Assembly (NCBI GenBank): GCA_963573385.1
Contig: CAUYLG010052166.1
Coordinates: 1 to 64,000 of the forward strand
DNA from: Cacajao melanocephalus
Lineage: Eukaryota > Chordata > Mammalia > Primates > Pitheciidae
Reading direction: 5' to 3'
Length of the DNA: 64,000 nucleotides
A program made the position numbers and the translations under genes. The notes below the pieces were generated by a model that had not been told where the DNA came from, did not search any database, and saw nothing but the letters and a program-made list of their open reading frames with translations. Positions 28,288 to 44,180 of this stretch are shown piece by piece. Every line of letters begins with the position of its first letter. Position 1 is the first letter of the stretch.

Positions 28288-28600
28288 TTTTTTTTTTTTT
28301 TTTCCTTTTTTCTTTTGTTTTGAGACGGAGTCTTGGTCTGTCACCCGGGCTGAAGTACAGTGGCATGATCTTGACTTACTGCAACCTCCACCTCCCAGGT
28401 TCAAGCAATCCTTCTGCCTAAGCCTCCCAAGTAGCTAGGATTACAAGTACCCACCACCATGCCCGGCTAATTTTTGTATTTCAGTTGAGACAGGGTTTCA
28501 CCATGTTGGCCAACCTGGTCTCGAACTCCTGACCTCAGGTGATCTGCTGACCTTGGCCTCTCAAAGTGCTGGGATTACAGGCATGAGCCATCGCAGGGTG
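28288..28600 (-). mobile_element. Alu, antisense
   Basis: T-rich tail with C interruptions, then a complete reversed Alu whose first bases are altered ('gagccatcgcagggtgcc'). Confidence 0.94.
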
Positions 28601-28750
28601 CCAACAAACCTTTTAATGACGATGTTATCATGAATTGTATGAATGGTTCTTTTAGGATTTGTTGAACCAGTCTTCTGTTTTTAGGCATTTAGGCTTCTTT
28701 CCCCATTTTTCAGTCTTATAAACATTATCATGAGGTAGATCTTGGTAGAT

Positions 28751-28976
28751 CAGGATTTCTCAATCTCAGCACAATTGACATTTTGGGGGCCACATAATTC
28801 TTTGCTTTGGGGGACTGTGCTATGCATTTAGAAGGTTTAGCAACATATTTGGCCTCTAGACTCACTTGGTTCTAGGAGCAACCCCACTCCTCCACTGGTG
28901 ACAAGCAAAGACGTCTCCAGGCATCGTCACCAGTCCCTGTGGGAAAAAAATCATGCCTGGTTGGGAGCCACTCTTG
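28751..28976. mobile_element. hAT-Charlie type non-autonomous element
   Basis: 'tttctcaatctcagcacaat', 'gacattttgggggccacata', 'acgtctccaggcatcgtcac', 'ggttgggagccactcttg' follow a known MER element. Possible 8-bp duplications 'tggtagat'/'tggaatat' agree at six positions. Confidence 0.7.
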
Positions 28977-29488
28977 TGGAATATTTCAGCTCCTCCCTAA
29001 TGCCTTAGGTCAATTACTAAATAACTTATCCTCTGGTGGCTTAATCAAAGAATAAGCACATTTTAAATACTTTGGTGTTAAGTACGTTGCCCTCTGGGAA
29101 GGCTGTACCCAAATAGATATTTCCTCTGGCAGAGAAATGAAGATTTTAGTGTGAAAAACATGGAATTAGATATCAGGTTCATTTCAACTTTTGAAATATT
29201 TCTAACAACTTTATGAAATGTGCATTTTCAATATCTTTATAGCCTTTCTTTACTAATTTTTGCAGCTCTTTTAAAATTATCTTGTAAAGACCTTCACTGC
29301 AGGTGTTTGTGTGGGTCTGCGGACGGCCATCTACTGGTCTTTCACTGCAATGACAGTGCCATCCTACCTCTGAAAGGAAATTTACTGCAGTCAAAAACTA
29401 CTGAATTCATAGTACACGTGTGTAAATATCGGAATCACATTTGAAAAGGTAAATTGTCAAATGAATGTGATGAGCCTGCTTACACACA
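28977..29488. other. Intergenic, nothing recognised
   Basis: Two overlapping opposite-strand frames of 71-74 codons (29179-29444) without known domains. Confidence 0.45.
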
Positions 29489-29810
29489 GCAGCGGTCCCG
29501 GCTTCTCCCTGGTTTCACTATCTGAGGGTTCAGTTACCCGTAGCACACGGTACACTGAGAAAGATACTTTGAGAGAGACACCACATTCACGTAACTTTCA
29601 TTACAGTAATGACGAGCACTGTTCTATTTTATTGTGAATAGATAATAAAATAATTAATCTCTTTGTGTACCTAACTTTTAAATTAAACTTTATCATAGGT
29701 ATGTATGTATAGGAAAAAATGTAGTGTATATAGAGTTTGGTACTATCTGTGGTTTCAGGCATCCAGGGTATCTTGGCACGAGCTCTGTGGATGAGGAGGA
29801 ACTCCTGTAT
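29489..29810. mobile_element. Tigger-family element with rearranged ends
   Basis: Left terminal text 'gcggtcccggcttctccctg' and 'gggttcagttacccgtagca', right terminal text 'ggtactatctgtggtttcag', ending 'gaggaactcctgta'. Confidence 0.65.
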
Positions 29811-30004
29811 TTTATTTGTGGAATTAAAAAAATCTAAATACAACATTTGTATGTTAAACTTCTTCAGTCTGAAATGCTTTCAGACTTCCACTGGAGGTCT
29901 TGGCACTGCCTCTGTGGGTAAAGGGGAACTCCTGTATTTTATTTCCAGAACTTTTTTTATCTAAATACAATTTTTTTTATGTTAAACTTCCTCAATCTGA
30001 AATT
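29753..30004. repeat. Tandem duplication of about 125 bp (Tigger end plus flank)
   Basis: Unit A 29753-29877 and unit B 29878-30004 share 'tttcag', 'tcttggcac', 'ggaactcctgtattttattt', 'atctaaatacaa' and 'tatgttaaacttc' in the same order. The second part of the unit is not Tigger, so the duplication happened after insertion. Confidence 0.85.
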
Positions 30005-30006
30005 TA

Positions 30007-30442
<436 letters not shown>

Positions 30443-30499
30443 CTACCTGTAATGTTGCTGGGCGTGTTCTTTCTGTAATAGTAATCCATTTAATCATCG

Positions 30500-30635
30500 C
30501 GTCAACTATAGGGGATAAGTGCTATTATTCACTTTCTGTGTATGGGGAAGCTGAGGTTAGGTCACAGGAAAACTAGTGTTTGGATCAAAGCAGTCCAACT
30601 GCAGAGCCAGCACTCTTAGCCATTGTACTATCAGT
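30500..30635 (-). mobile_element. MIR SINE remnant
   Basis: 'taagtgctattattcacttt', 'tggggaagctgaggttaggt', 'gccagcactcttagccattg'. Confidence 0.65.
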
Positions 30636-31394
30636 GTATGCTAGCAGTCATCTTTATCATTAGCAGTGGCAGTATATCTGAGAGATACAAAAGCCTGTTA
30701 TGTTAAAGAACATGGCATAGAAAGGCTTTATACATTTTCCTATAGTTGAGGTTAGAAATTTTATTGAGCTACTACTGTGCCCATTGTAAGGTAGAATACC
30801 CATTTTAAAGTTATCATCCTTAAAGTTCCATAGATACCAAGGCCATTGCATCCTATTTGCTCATCAAAATCATTTCACTAAAGTGACCAATAGAACAGAA
30901 TTAGGGATACAATAAGATCTTTCTATGGAGAATGATTCATATGGAACGTATGTTAGACTGATAATTTACAATCATATTTAATGGCAGAGCTCACAGAATT
31001 TTCTATGGGGGTGGGAGCTGAATGTCCTGCCCACAGTCCTCACTAGTGCCCCCTGTCCCCTCTCTTTGTCCTGCTCCCTAGCCTGCATACAATCTGAAAA
31101 GTCACTTGTCTTCTCCTGTTCCAGCTACAGCTGTTTCCGAGCTCTAGCAGATGACCTGCAGAGAATTTCCATTGCTACACCTTTGTGATCCTGACAGACT
31201 GGGGAAGCTAGGGATATGTGACTTACCAGTCACTTGTGCTGGGCTTGTGCTTTTCATGTTGTACAGAATTAATGCAACTCTTTAGGAAATATTTCTACCG
31301 TGTGCCTTCCTTTGTGAGAAGATCGGACTTTATGGCTCTCCCCACATACTAATTCTGCTGTGTTGCTTTTGTGCTTCGGACTGACTCAAAAATG
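30636..31394. other. Intergenic, nothing recognised
   Basis: A C/T-rich passage near 31030-31140 ('gccccctgtcccctctcttt') has no exon structure. Confidence 0.45.
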
Positions 31395-31928
31395 GCCCCT
31401 GGAGTCCCCACCTCCTGCTTTTCATGCCCTTGTGGAAAATCTTCCTCCAAGTGTGGGAAACCGTGTCTTGCTCCCAAACACTAGAACTGGGCAACAGCAC
31501 TGGGATGTCACTTGCACAAATAGATTAAATAAGATTCTGATTTCCGTCTTGCCAGTGGACTCTCCCTCGCCAGCCATGAGGAAGGAGCCACCATGTTGGG
31601 AGCTACCCTGTGGAGAAGCCCATGTGGCAAGAACATGAGGGAGGCTGGTGGCCCAGCCAGAAAGGAGCTGAGGCTCTTGGCCCAACAGCCTGAAAAGCAC
31701 TGAAGTTCCACCCGCAATGACGTGACTTTGGAAGCAGATCCCTGAGTCTTCAGATGAGACCACAGAACTGCCCAACACCTTGGTAGTAGCCCTAATGAGA
31801 GGACCTGAAGCAGAGGGCCCTCCTAAGCCATGCCTGGATTCGTGACTCACAGAAACTGTGAGGTAATAAGTGTGTGCTGGTTGCTGAATTTGTGGTAATT
31901 TGTTATCAGCAATAGATAGTTGATACAT
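31395..31928 (+). mobile_element. Old MaLR-type LTR (MLT1-like)
   Basis: 'gactcacagaaactgtgagg' and 'tttgtggtaatttgttatca', ending 'gcaatagatagttgataca', match the 3' part of MLT1-like LTRs. The 175-codon minus-strand frame at 31422-31949 crosses this repeat and is not considered a gene. Confidence 0.6.
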
Positions 31929-31967
31929 GTGTCTACGCAACACTTTCAAACTGAGGAAATCAGATTA

Positions 31968-32816
31968 CAATAGTTCCCCCTTATCCAAGGGGGTTTAAGT
32001 TAGGATCTCAGTGGGTGCCTGACACCGAGGATAGGACTTAACTCTGCATACACCCATGTGTACTACATGCGATGAAGTTTAATTTACAAATGAGGTACAC
32101 TAAGAGATTGACAACTTCTCTTTGGCATATATTTGGCTTCTCTGTGGCATGTCTGAATTGCCAGCATCACTACTCTTGCACTTTGGGGCTGCTACTAAGT
32201 AAAATAAGGGTTACTTAAACACAAGCACTGTGCTGCCACCACAATTGATCTGACACCCAAGCTGGCTACTAAGCCACAAATGGGTGGGGACTGTGGACAG
32301 TGTGAGATGCAGGGCAGAGGGAGGATTCATGTTTCAAGAGGGACAGAGCAGGATGATGTGAGATTTTTGTTTTTTTTTTGGAGACAGAGTCTCGCTCTTG
32401 TTGCCCAGGCTGGTATGCAATGGCAGGATCTATCTTGGCTCATTGAAACCTCCACCTTCCAGTTTTGAGTGATTCTCCTGCCACAGCCCCCTGAGTAGCT
32501 GGGATTACAGGCACCCGCCACCATGCCCAGGTAATTTTTGTATTTTTAGTACAGACAGGGTTTCACCATGTTGGCAAGGCTGGTCTCGAACTCCTGACCT
32601 CAGGTGATCCACCTGCCTCAGCCTCCCAAAGTGCTGCGATTATAGGCGTGAGTCACCGCACCCAGCTGATGATCTGAGATTTTTATCACCCTACTCAAAA
32701 TGGCATGAGATTTAAAATTTACAAATTGTTTATTTCTGGAGTTCTCCTTTTAATATTTTCAGGCCGCAGGTAACTGGAACCATGGAAAGCGAAAGAGCGA
32801 ATAAGAGGACTGCTGT
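31968..32816 (-). mobile_element. Tigger element interrupted by an Alu
   Basis: Ends 'caatagttcccccttatcc' and 'gaataagaggactgctg' are inverted-terminal and flanked by TA. Internal 'gccagcatcactactcttgc' is shared with the copy at 3749-4283. The Alu at 32369-32667 splits it. Confidence 0.8.
32369..32667 (-). mobile_element. Alu in Tigger, antisense
   Basis: 17-bp duplicates 'gatgatgtgagattttt' (32352-32368) and 'gatgatctgagattttt' (32668-32684). Confidence 0.97.
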
Positions 32817-33116
32817 ATAACAGACGCTGGAAGGGACCTGGGCAATGCGTGATACAACAGTGCTTCTGTTCCCCTGTTGCTGCAGTGAACACAGCCCTGC
32901 AGGCTGATGGTGTGAGACACTCATCCTTGGAGCTCCTTCTTCCTGCCTTTCTGGAACATTGTTTACCTGCCAGCAGCATGGAGGCTGAGCTTTCTCTTGA
33001 ACATCAGGTGAGAGTCATACTCCAGTTTGTCCATCTCCAGCGACTTCATGGTAGGCTGGGGAGTGACCTCAGAGTCATTTCAATACCTCTAGTACAGCTC
33101 TTTTAAAGCCAAATTC
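32817..33116. other. Intergenic, nothing recognised
   Basis: A plus-strand 85-codon frame and two minus-strand frames overlap here. None has a domain, and a start at 32849 lacks supporting context. Confidence 0.4.
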
Positions 33117-33406
33117 CTTTTTTTTGAGACGGGGTCTCGCTCTTTCTCCCAGGCTAGAATGTGTAGTGGTGCGATCTTGGCTCACTGCAACCTCTGCCTC
33201 CTGGGTTCAAGAGATTCTCCTGCCTCAGTCTCCCAAGTAGCTAGGATTACAGTCATGCACCACCACGCCTGGCTAATTTTTGCATTTTTAATAGAGATGA
33301 GGTTTTGCCAGTTTGGCCAGACTGGTCTGGAACTTCTGACCTCTTGATCCGCCCACCTCAGCCTCCCAAAGTGCTGGGATTACAGGCGTGAGCCACTGCA
33401 CCTGGC
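33117..33406 (-). mobile_element. Alu, antisense
   Basis: 15-bp duplicates 'tttaaagccaaattc' at 33102-33116 and 33407-33421. The left monomer carries a 'gtgtag' insertion near 33161. Confidence 0.97.
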
Positions 33407-33601
33407 TTTAAAGCCAAATTCTTAATCATAATATGAGCTTATCCACTGTTAACTTCTTGGTCACCTGAAACCCACTTAAAGTTTAGTAATTGCCTTTTTT
33501 CTAGTTCTTTTAATAAGACTCTTATTCACAGACGTGTATGGGCTTTCTACAGTGTCTTGGCAGGGTTCCAGGCACTGAGAATACAATGAAAGACAAGGCA
33601 T

Positions 33602-33903
33602 GGCCAGGTGCAGTGGCTCACACCTATAATTCCAGCACTTTGGGAGACTGAGGGAGGTGGATCACCTGAGGTCAGGAGTTTGAGACAAGCCTGCTCAACA
33701 TGGTAAAACTTCATCTCTACTAAAAATACAAAAATTAGCTGGGCGTGGTGGCAGGCGCCTGTAATGCCAGCTGCCCTGGTATTCTCCCTCCTCAGCCTCA
33801 TCACTTGAATCCAGGAGTTGGAGGTTGCAGTAAGCTGAGATCGTGCCACTGCTTGGGCGACAGAGTGAGACTCCGTCTTGAAGAGAAAAAAAAAAAAAAA
33901 AAA
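33602..33903 (+). mobile_element. Alu, sense, internal rearrangement
   Basis: Flanked by 'gaaagacaaggca'/'gaaagacaagaca'. In the right monomer the usual 'gctacttgggaggctgagg' is replaced by 'gccctggtattctccctcct', an inversion-like swap of a short piece. Confidence 0.93.
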
Positions 33904-34400
33904 GAAAGACAAGACACTTCACTCCTGCCCTGTGGAACATGTGTTTTAATGTGAAGAGATTGATAACTAGCTATGAAACAAATAAGAATTTCAGAGGGTG
34001 ATAAATTCTATGAAGAAACCAATGCAGGACAAATGGGCAGAGCAAGACTGCATGGCGGAGGCTGGGTGGTCCAGGAAGGCGTCGGGAGAGGGCAGTGCAC
34101 CTGGTGGTAAGGCACCGAAACTCGTCAATTTAAGCAGATGGAAATGTGGTAAATGGGTACTTGGCAAGGCTGGGGAACTCCCTTAGCGAGCACGCTGCAG
34201 GAGCAATGCCCCAGTTATGACACAGGGCTGAGCCTCGGTGTTGCAGGAAGCTCACCTGACTCCAGCAGTGCTGACAGTGGCCTCCAGACACTGTGCTGAA
34301 GCCACTGCCTCTGCTGGCACCGGAAACTAAATCCGTCTGCTGCTGTGGTCACACTTTCTATGGTGGAAGTCTACGAAGGGGATTCTGCATGGCTTCCTGG
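33904..34400. other. Intergenic; may be part of an old dispersed repeat
   Basis: 'gtgctgg...atacaatgaaagac' before the Alu and 'ggtgataaattctatgaaga' after it resemble a mammalian-wide repeat also seen at 57.8-58.1 kb. Confidence 0.4.
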
Positions 34401-34687
34401 TTTTTTTTATTTTGTTTTGTTTTTAGAGAAAGGTCTTGCTCTATCACCTAAGCAGGAGTGCAGCAGCTCAGTCATAGCTCACTGCAGCCTTGAACGCGGG
34501 GCTCAAGTGATCTTCCTGCCTCAGACTCCTGAGTACCCAGGACTACAGGTGCACACAACCATGCTGGGCTAATTTTTAAAAATATCTGTAGAGATAGAAT
34601 CTCTTTATGTTAACCAGGCTCTTGAATTCCAGGGCTCAAGTGATTCTCTGGGCTTGGCCTCTGGAAGTGCCGGGATTACAGGCCTGG
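34401..34687 (-). mobile_element. Old Alu (AluJ-like), antisense
   Basis: 'gagaaaggtcttgctctatc' with 'actgcagccttgaacgcggg' and 'gggctcaagtgat', features of the oldest Alu group. Confidence 0.9.
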
Positions 34688-35110
34688 AGGTTCCCTATTT
34701 CTCTATGCTAACTTGTGGACAGGTAAAGCCTAGCTCACATGGTCAAGGCCAAGCTGCAAGGGAGTCTGGGGAAGTGAGCATCTCACCTTTCCAGCTGTGT
34801 AACCGAAGAGAATAACAAATGTCTATGGAGGAGGAGGCATTAGAGCAAGGGTGGAATAACCAGGAGGAATCGGGCATGGAGTAATCTGGGGAAAAGGCTT
34901 CCTAACCCAACGAAAGAGCAGATGCAAAGTCCCTGGGTAGAAGTGAGCTTGCTGTGTTTGCGGAACAGAGAAGGCCAATGCGGCTTCAGCACAGTGAGTG
35001 AGAGGAGGGGAAGGAGATGAGAAAGAAGGAAGTCAGAGGCCAGTAACGTAGTACCTTGTGAGGTAGGACCAGGAGCTTGCATTTTATTCTAAGCACAGTG
35101 AGAAGTTGCC
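34688..35110. other. GA-rich ancient repeat-like sequence
   Basis: 'gcattttattctaagcacag' and 'gaacagagaaggccaatgcg' match the style of 9.1-10.5 kb. Family unassigned. Confidence 0.45.
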
Positions 35111-35798
35111 TGTACTAGCTTCTTAGGGCTACTGTAAAAAATTACCACAAACTTAGTTACTTGAAACAACAGAAATGTATTCCCTCAGAGTTGTGGAGGC
35201 AAGAAATACAAAATGGAGGTGTTGGCGGGGTTGAGCCTTCTGAATCCTTCTGCGGGAGAATTGGTTTCATGCCACTCTTCTAGCATCTGCTGGCTTCTGG
35301 CAACACCTGGCATTCCTTGGCTTGTAGACACATCACTGCAATCTCTGCTTTTGTCTTCACAGGGCCTTTTCCATTTGCATCTGTGTCACATCTCTCTCTC
35401 TTTTCTGAGGATACCAGTCATTGGATTTGGGGCCCATCCTACATCTAAGGCTGAACTCATTCTGAGATCCTTAATTAGATTTGCAAAGATCATATTTCCA
35501 GGTCAGGTGTGATGGTGTGCCTGTGGTCCTAGCTACTCGGGAGGCTGAGGCGGGAGGATCCCTTGAGTCCAGGATTTTAAGGCTGCAGTGAGCTGTGACT
35601 GTGCCACTGCATCCCAGTCTAGGTGACAGAGGGAGAACCTGTCTCTAAACAGCAACACAACACAACACAACACAACACAACACAACACCATCTTGTGCAA
35701 AGACCATATTTCATATTTCCAAATATTCATAGGTATTGGCTGTGAGGACTAGGACATAACATTTGGGGGACATTATTTTATCTATTCTATCTACTACA
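35111..35798 (-). mobile_element. MLT1-type MaLR LTR with Alu insertion
   Basis: 'tgtaaaaaattaccacaaac', 'ggcattccttggcttgtaga', 'accagtcattggatttgggg', 'aaagaccatatttc' lie in antisense MLT1 order, resuming after the Alu. Confidence 0.8.
35500..35696 (+). mobile_element. Short Alu (partial) with (CAACA)n tail
   Basis: Contains only the linker and right monomer. The tail has become seven CAACA-type units (35652-35688). Duplicates 'tgcaaagatcatattt' (35482) and 'tgcaaagaccatattt' (35696) prove insertion in this short form. Confidence 0.93.
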
Positions 35799-35820
35799 CT
35801 AAGGATTTTTGGCAGGGTAG

Positions 35821-37585
<1,765 letters not shown>

Positions 37586-37599
37586 CACTTCAGGGTTTT

Positions 37600-38191
<592 letters not shown>

Positions 38192-38224
38192 TTAGCAAAC
38201 TTCATTACTTTTACTGCTTGCCAT

Positions 38225-38850
38225 TAATTTTAGCAACCACTCAACCACCCAAAGTTGTGTTTCTATTACTGAATGAATTAAGCATCATTTCACTTATTTA
38301 AGAGTCATTTATATTTCCTTTTCTGTGAATTGTCTGTTCATATCTTGTACCAGTTTGTTTCTGTTAGGTTATTGATACTTAAACTCATTGATTTGGTAAG
38401 AGCTCTCTGTTACAAAAGTTAGCTCTTAATCCGTAATCTGAATTGCATAAATTTTATTTCAGTTTGTCAGTCTGTCTTCAATTTGTCAGTTGCTCATCAT
38501 GCTTGTTACTATAAAGAAATTTTATTTTTGTTTTTGTCAGATTAAATAATCTTTTCTTTTCTTGATTTGGGTTTTGGGTCATCTTTGTCTTTCACAACTT
38601 CATTTTTTAAAAAATCACCATGGTTTCGTTATGGTACATTTGAGGTTTCATTGTCTACGTTTATTTCATTGATCCTTCTGACATGGATTCTGGTGGAAGA
38701 TATTAGGAGATTCAAATTATTTTTTCCAGATGTTTATCTAACTGTTCCACTCTATTTTTTATAAATCTTAGAATTTCTTTATCTCTCTTATATATGGAAA
38801 ACACTTGGTCAACAGTTATTGGCTAAACTCTGAGTGCTGCATAGCAATGT
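38225..38850 (-). mobile_element. Old L1 (L1M) fragment, antisense
   Basis: 'gtgaattgtctgttcatatc', 'ttgataccttaaactc'-like and 'gggttttgggtcatctttgt' passages are reversed L1 ORF2/3' text. A further L1M scrap with 'aacagctttattgaggtata' is at 38965-39015. Confidence 0.7.
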
Positions 38851-39020
38851 GCTATTTGTTATGTGCTTTTCTGTATAAAACATGGTTATCTTTATCTTAC
38901 CAGTGTTGACTTAAAATAGTGATTGAAATTGAGCCCATTGATGTGCAATTATTTTTGTTTTTGTTTTTAACAGCTTTATTGAGGTATAATCACATACTGT
39001 ACATATTTGCTAGATTATTT

Positions 39021-39349
39021 TATTTTAAAATTTCACAAATAGACATTTCCTGTTTCTGTCCACTGAAGAGGTCTAGGGATAACGATAACCCAATAGCAAT
39101 GAGCACAACTAGTGTCTGGATTGGAGTCTCTAAATAGCATTTCCCACTAAAAGCATCGGGGCTCGCTTGAGGAACGCTTGATTCTAAATCTGGATAGGAA
39201 TTTATAAGATGAGTCAGGGACATATTATGGTGTCAAAAAGCAAGGAAGATTTATGGATTATGTTCGAAGAACAGGGGCCAATGTAAAGAAACTCCCATTA
39301 GTCAATTATGAAACCATTTAAGCATCAAAAAGAATTAAGACTAGAATTG
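39021..39349. other. Unassigned sequence, interrupted by an Alu
   Basis: Reads continuously into 39653-39820 ('gactagctctaatagctcat'). I could not identify a family or gene. Confidence 0.4.
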
Positions 39350-39639
39350 GGGCCAGGTGCAGTAGCTAATGACTGTAATCACAGCACTTTGGGAAGCTGA
39401 GGTGGATCGCCTGAGCTCAGGAGTTCGACACCAGCATGGGCAACAGGGTGAAACCCCATCTCTACTAAAAACACAAAAAATTAGGAGAGTGTGGCAGCAG
39501 GCACCTGTAGTCCCAGCTACTTGGGAGGCTGAGGCAGGTGATTGCTTGAACCCGGGAGGCAGAGGTTGCAGTGAGCCAGGATCACACTGCTGCACTCCAG
39601 CCTGGGTGAAAGGGTGAGACTCTGATTCAAAAAAAAAAA
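39350..39639 (+). mobile_element. Alu, sense
   Basis: Duplicates 'aagactagaattg' (39337-39349) and 'aagactataattg' (39640-39652). Confidence 0.97.
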
Positions 39640-39827
39640 AAGACTATAATTGATAGATATTGAATATATAAAATCCAATAAATGTATGATAGAGAATTAG
39701 ATCAAAAAGAGAAGACTAGCTCTAATAGCTCATTAGATGCCACAATAAATAACTAGGACACCAACTTCTTACTCTGAAAATTGATAATTAAAAGGAAAAA
39801 ATTAGTATTTCTCTAACTTCCTTTTTT

Positions 39828-39976
39828 ATTTTATTTATTTACTTATTTATTTATTTTTTGAGGCAAGGTTTCTCTGTATTGGTCAGGCTGGTCTCGAATT
39901 CCCGACCTCAGGTAATCCCCCCTCCTTGGCCTGCCAAAGTGCTGGGATTACAGGCATGAGCCACTGTGCCCAGCCA
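39828..39976 (-). mobile_element. Alu, half-length, antisense
   Basis: T/ATTT tail joined directly to 'gaggcaaggtttctctgtat' (one monomer end); the rest of the dimer is lost. Possible duplicate 'taactt'. Confidence 0.88.
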
Positions 39977-40422
39977 CCTTAACTTTCTTATACACACTGC
40001 ATTTCCACCAAATAGCTCTAGTTTATGTGGAAGCAGTTTTTGTTTTGTTTTGTTTTGTTTTCCCAGATTTCCAAATACTGACTAGGGTAGGAATTATAAA
40101 ATTAGGATGTCCTCATTTTGTAAGTTCTAGTTAAACAGTTGAGTCAGTCCTAGTTAAACAGTTGGATGGAAGCACTACATGAGAGAAAGCTGAAGGATGC
40201 CCTTAAAATGGACAGATGTACAGAACCCCTATGAGCCATCTCATTATCTCTGAAGGTGGAAAATCTAACTTATTCTCCCTGAGGTCAGGCATACAACACC
40301 ACATATGAAGGATTCTTCTCCTTAAATGTTGAACCTGAACTTAGTCAAGGCTCTAAAACAAAATTCCCCTCACAGGGAATAGCGGGGATAATAGAAAGAT
40401 TTAGATGTCACCACAAGAAAGC
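39977..40422. other. Intergenic with (TTTTG)n and a small direct repeat
   Basis: 'tttgttttgttttgttttg' at about 40039-40060. 'agttaaacagttg' is repeated 24 bases apart (40128 and 40152). Confidence 0.6.
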
Positions 40423-41151
<729 letters not shown>

Positions 41152-41174
41152 GAAGCCAATAGGCAAACCCACTA

Positions 41175-41639
<465 letters not shown>

Positions 41640-41714
41640 CTAGATTAAAAGAAAACGTAAAAGAAATGTGCATCTTATTTAGATTTTCATATAAACAAAA
41701 CAATCATAAAACAT

Positions 41715-42019
41715 GTTTTGAGGCAATTAGAGAAATTTGATTATTGATCTATTGGTCTGTATTCATGCCAGTACTACACTGTTTTGATTACTGTGGCTTT
41801 ATAATATGTTTTGAAATCAGAAAGTGTGAGTTTTTTTTAACTTTGTTCTTTCTTTTCAAAATTGTTTTGGCTATTAAAGATCTTTTGAGATTCCATATGA
41901 ATTTTAGGGTAATTTTTTTTATTTCTGCCAAGAATGACATTTAGATTTTGAAATAGGATTCCACTGAATCTGTAGGTTGCTTTGGGTAGTATGGACATTT
42001 TTACAATATTAAGTCTTCC
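41715..42019 (-). mobile_element. L1 ORF2 fragment, antisense
   Basis: 'tgccagtactacactgtttt', 'tgattactgtggctttataa', 'attccactgaatctgtaggt', 'acaatattaagtcttcca' are reversed L1. Confidence 0.85.
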
Positions 42020-42317
<298 letters not shown>

Positions 42318-42529
42318 GCAGTTATAATCAAACAATGTATAATGTAGTACTCTGCCCCATTCATTGAACGCTATAGTATAGCCATTACTGTTATCACAAT
42401 CGTCAGGACCTTTTGAATCAATTGTTCCACTGCAATTTATTTAGCCAGTTTAAATCATTTATCTTTTTTTGCATTTCTTTCCTGAATAAATGGTTCTTGG
42501 TGAATTTTGCCAATTAAAATTCTCATTTC
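42318..42529. other. L1-like or unassigned spacer
   Basis: Short AT-rich spacer between two Alus. No feature seen. Confidence 0.4.
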
Positions 42530-42819
<290 letters not shown>

Positions 42820-43192
42820 TTCTTACTTTGTAGTATTTCATAGGATGGATTTCCAAAAGCAGAATTACTGAATCAATGAATACAAATATTTTTGAGGTTC
42901 TTGATACACTGTCAAACTGCAGTTGTTTTCCAAAAAGCTTTAATAATCTATATTGTCACTAGCAGTGGCAAGATCTCCTTTAACCACAACTTTATTCAAA
43001 TTAAGAATTGGTATGTGTTTTTAAAAAAAGATACCTTATTTTAAATTTGCAATTCTTCAAGTACTTGTGAGATCACATTTTCCTGTTTTTCATATTTGTC
43101 TCCTAAATGCATTTTCTTTATTATCAATTGACTTTTCAAGATTTCTGTTCATTTCTTTATTAGGGCATGATGATTTTTCATTTGCATGCGTT
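42820..43192. other. AT-rich, probably old L1-like
   Basis: 'gatttccaaaagcagaatta' and 'caatgaatacaaatattttt' resemble degraded L1M text; not certain. Confidence 0.4.
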
Positions 43193-43251
43193 CTTCTTCT
43201 TTTTCTCTCTCTCTTTTTTCTTTCTTCCTTTTTCTTTCTTTCTTTCTTCTT
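43193..43251. repeat. Polypyrimidine tract (TTC/CTTT)
   Basis: Uninterrupted pyrimidines preceding the T-tail of the next Alu; likely a diversified Alu tail. Confidence 0.9.
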
Positions 43252-43556
43252 CTTTTTTTTTTTTTTTTTTTTTTTTTGAGACAGAGTCTTGCTCTGTCTC
43301 CCAGGCTGGAGTACAGTGGCGCGATCTTGGCTCACTGCAACTTCCATCTCTTGGGTTTAAGCGATTCTCTGCCTCAGCCTCCTGAGTAGCTGGGATTACC
43401 TGCACGTGCCACCATGCCCGGCTAATTTTTGTATTTTTAGTAGAGACGGGGTTTCACCATCTTGATCAGGCTGGTCTTGAACTCCTGACCTTGTGATCCA
43501 CCCACCTTGGCCTCCCAGAGTGCTAGGATTATAAGCATGAGCCACCATGCCTGGCC
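43252..43556 (-). mobile_element. Alu, antisense
   Basis: T-run to 43277 followed by 'gagacagagtcttgctctgt' and ending 'gccaccatgcctggcc'. Confidence 0.96.
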
Positions 43557-43989
43557 TACTTTTCTCTTTTAAAAGTTCATTTTCCATATACAAGTTAACA
43601 GAAGGATTAATAGAAGAAAGGACTCCATTGTTATAAATAGTCCTTCTGGAATTGTTTTAAGTAATCATATTTGCAAACTAAGAATTGCAAGGTTGAGAAA
43701 GGTTGACTATATATTAGTGAAGCTGAAAAGGTTTAAAGATGCTAACAAAAAATTTTAAAAGATTGATTAGTAACAAATACGAACTAAATAAAACCCAATA
43801 TTGTAGGCCTAAATAGGTGTGATTAAAAGTCCATTATAACAAATAAACTGTTTTTTTAAAGTTTTGTATAATCAAGAGACTTTAAAACCCAAGTGGAAAG
43901 TGTTTTAAGATGCACTTAACTACACTGTATTTCAATATAAATAAATATACTGAAGAAACCATATAGCCTCTGTTTTCCAGTTCAAATTC
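43557..43989. other. AT-rich intergenic, nothing recognised
   Basis: No coding or repeat signal. From here to the right edge Alus become rare. Confidence 0.5.
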
Positions 43990-44180
43990 ACAAACACTTA
44001 CTACATATGGAGCACCATGATTAAAATTTTCTGTGTTTTATATCACTTCATTCTCACAACAGTGCTATAGTGTAGGTACTTTTCTTATTCTTTTATTGCA
44101 ATAGAAGAAACTGATGTTCAGAGAGTTTGCATGACATGCTCAGAATCATACTGTTACTATTCAATCAAATGTGGCAGGCC
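43990..44180 (-). mobile_element. MIR SINE remnant
   Basis: 'cacttactacatatggagca', 'cattctcacaacagtgctat', 'gaagaaactgatgttcagag'. Confidence 0.75.

Noticed and set aside
31422..31949. 175-codon minus-strand frame, longest in the window
   Set aside because: Runs through an old LTR, has no domain, no intron signals and no promoter.
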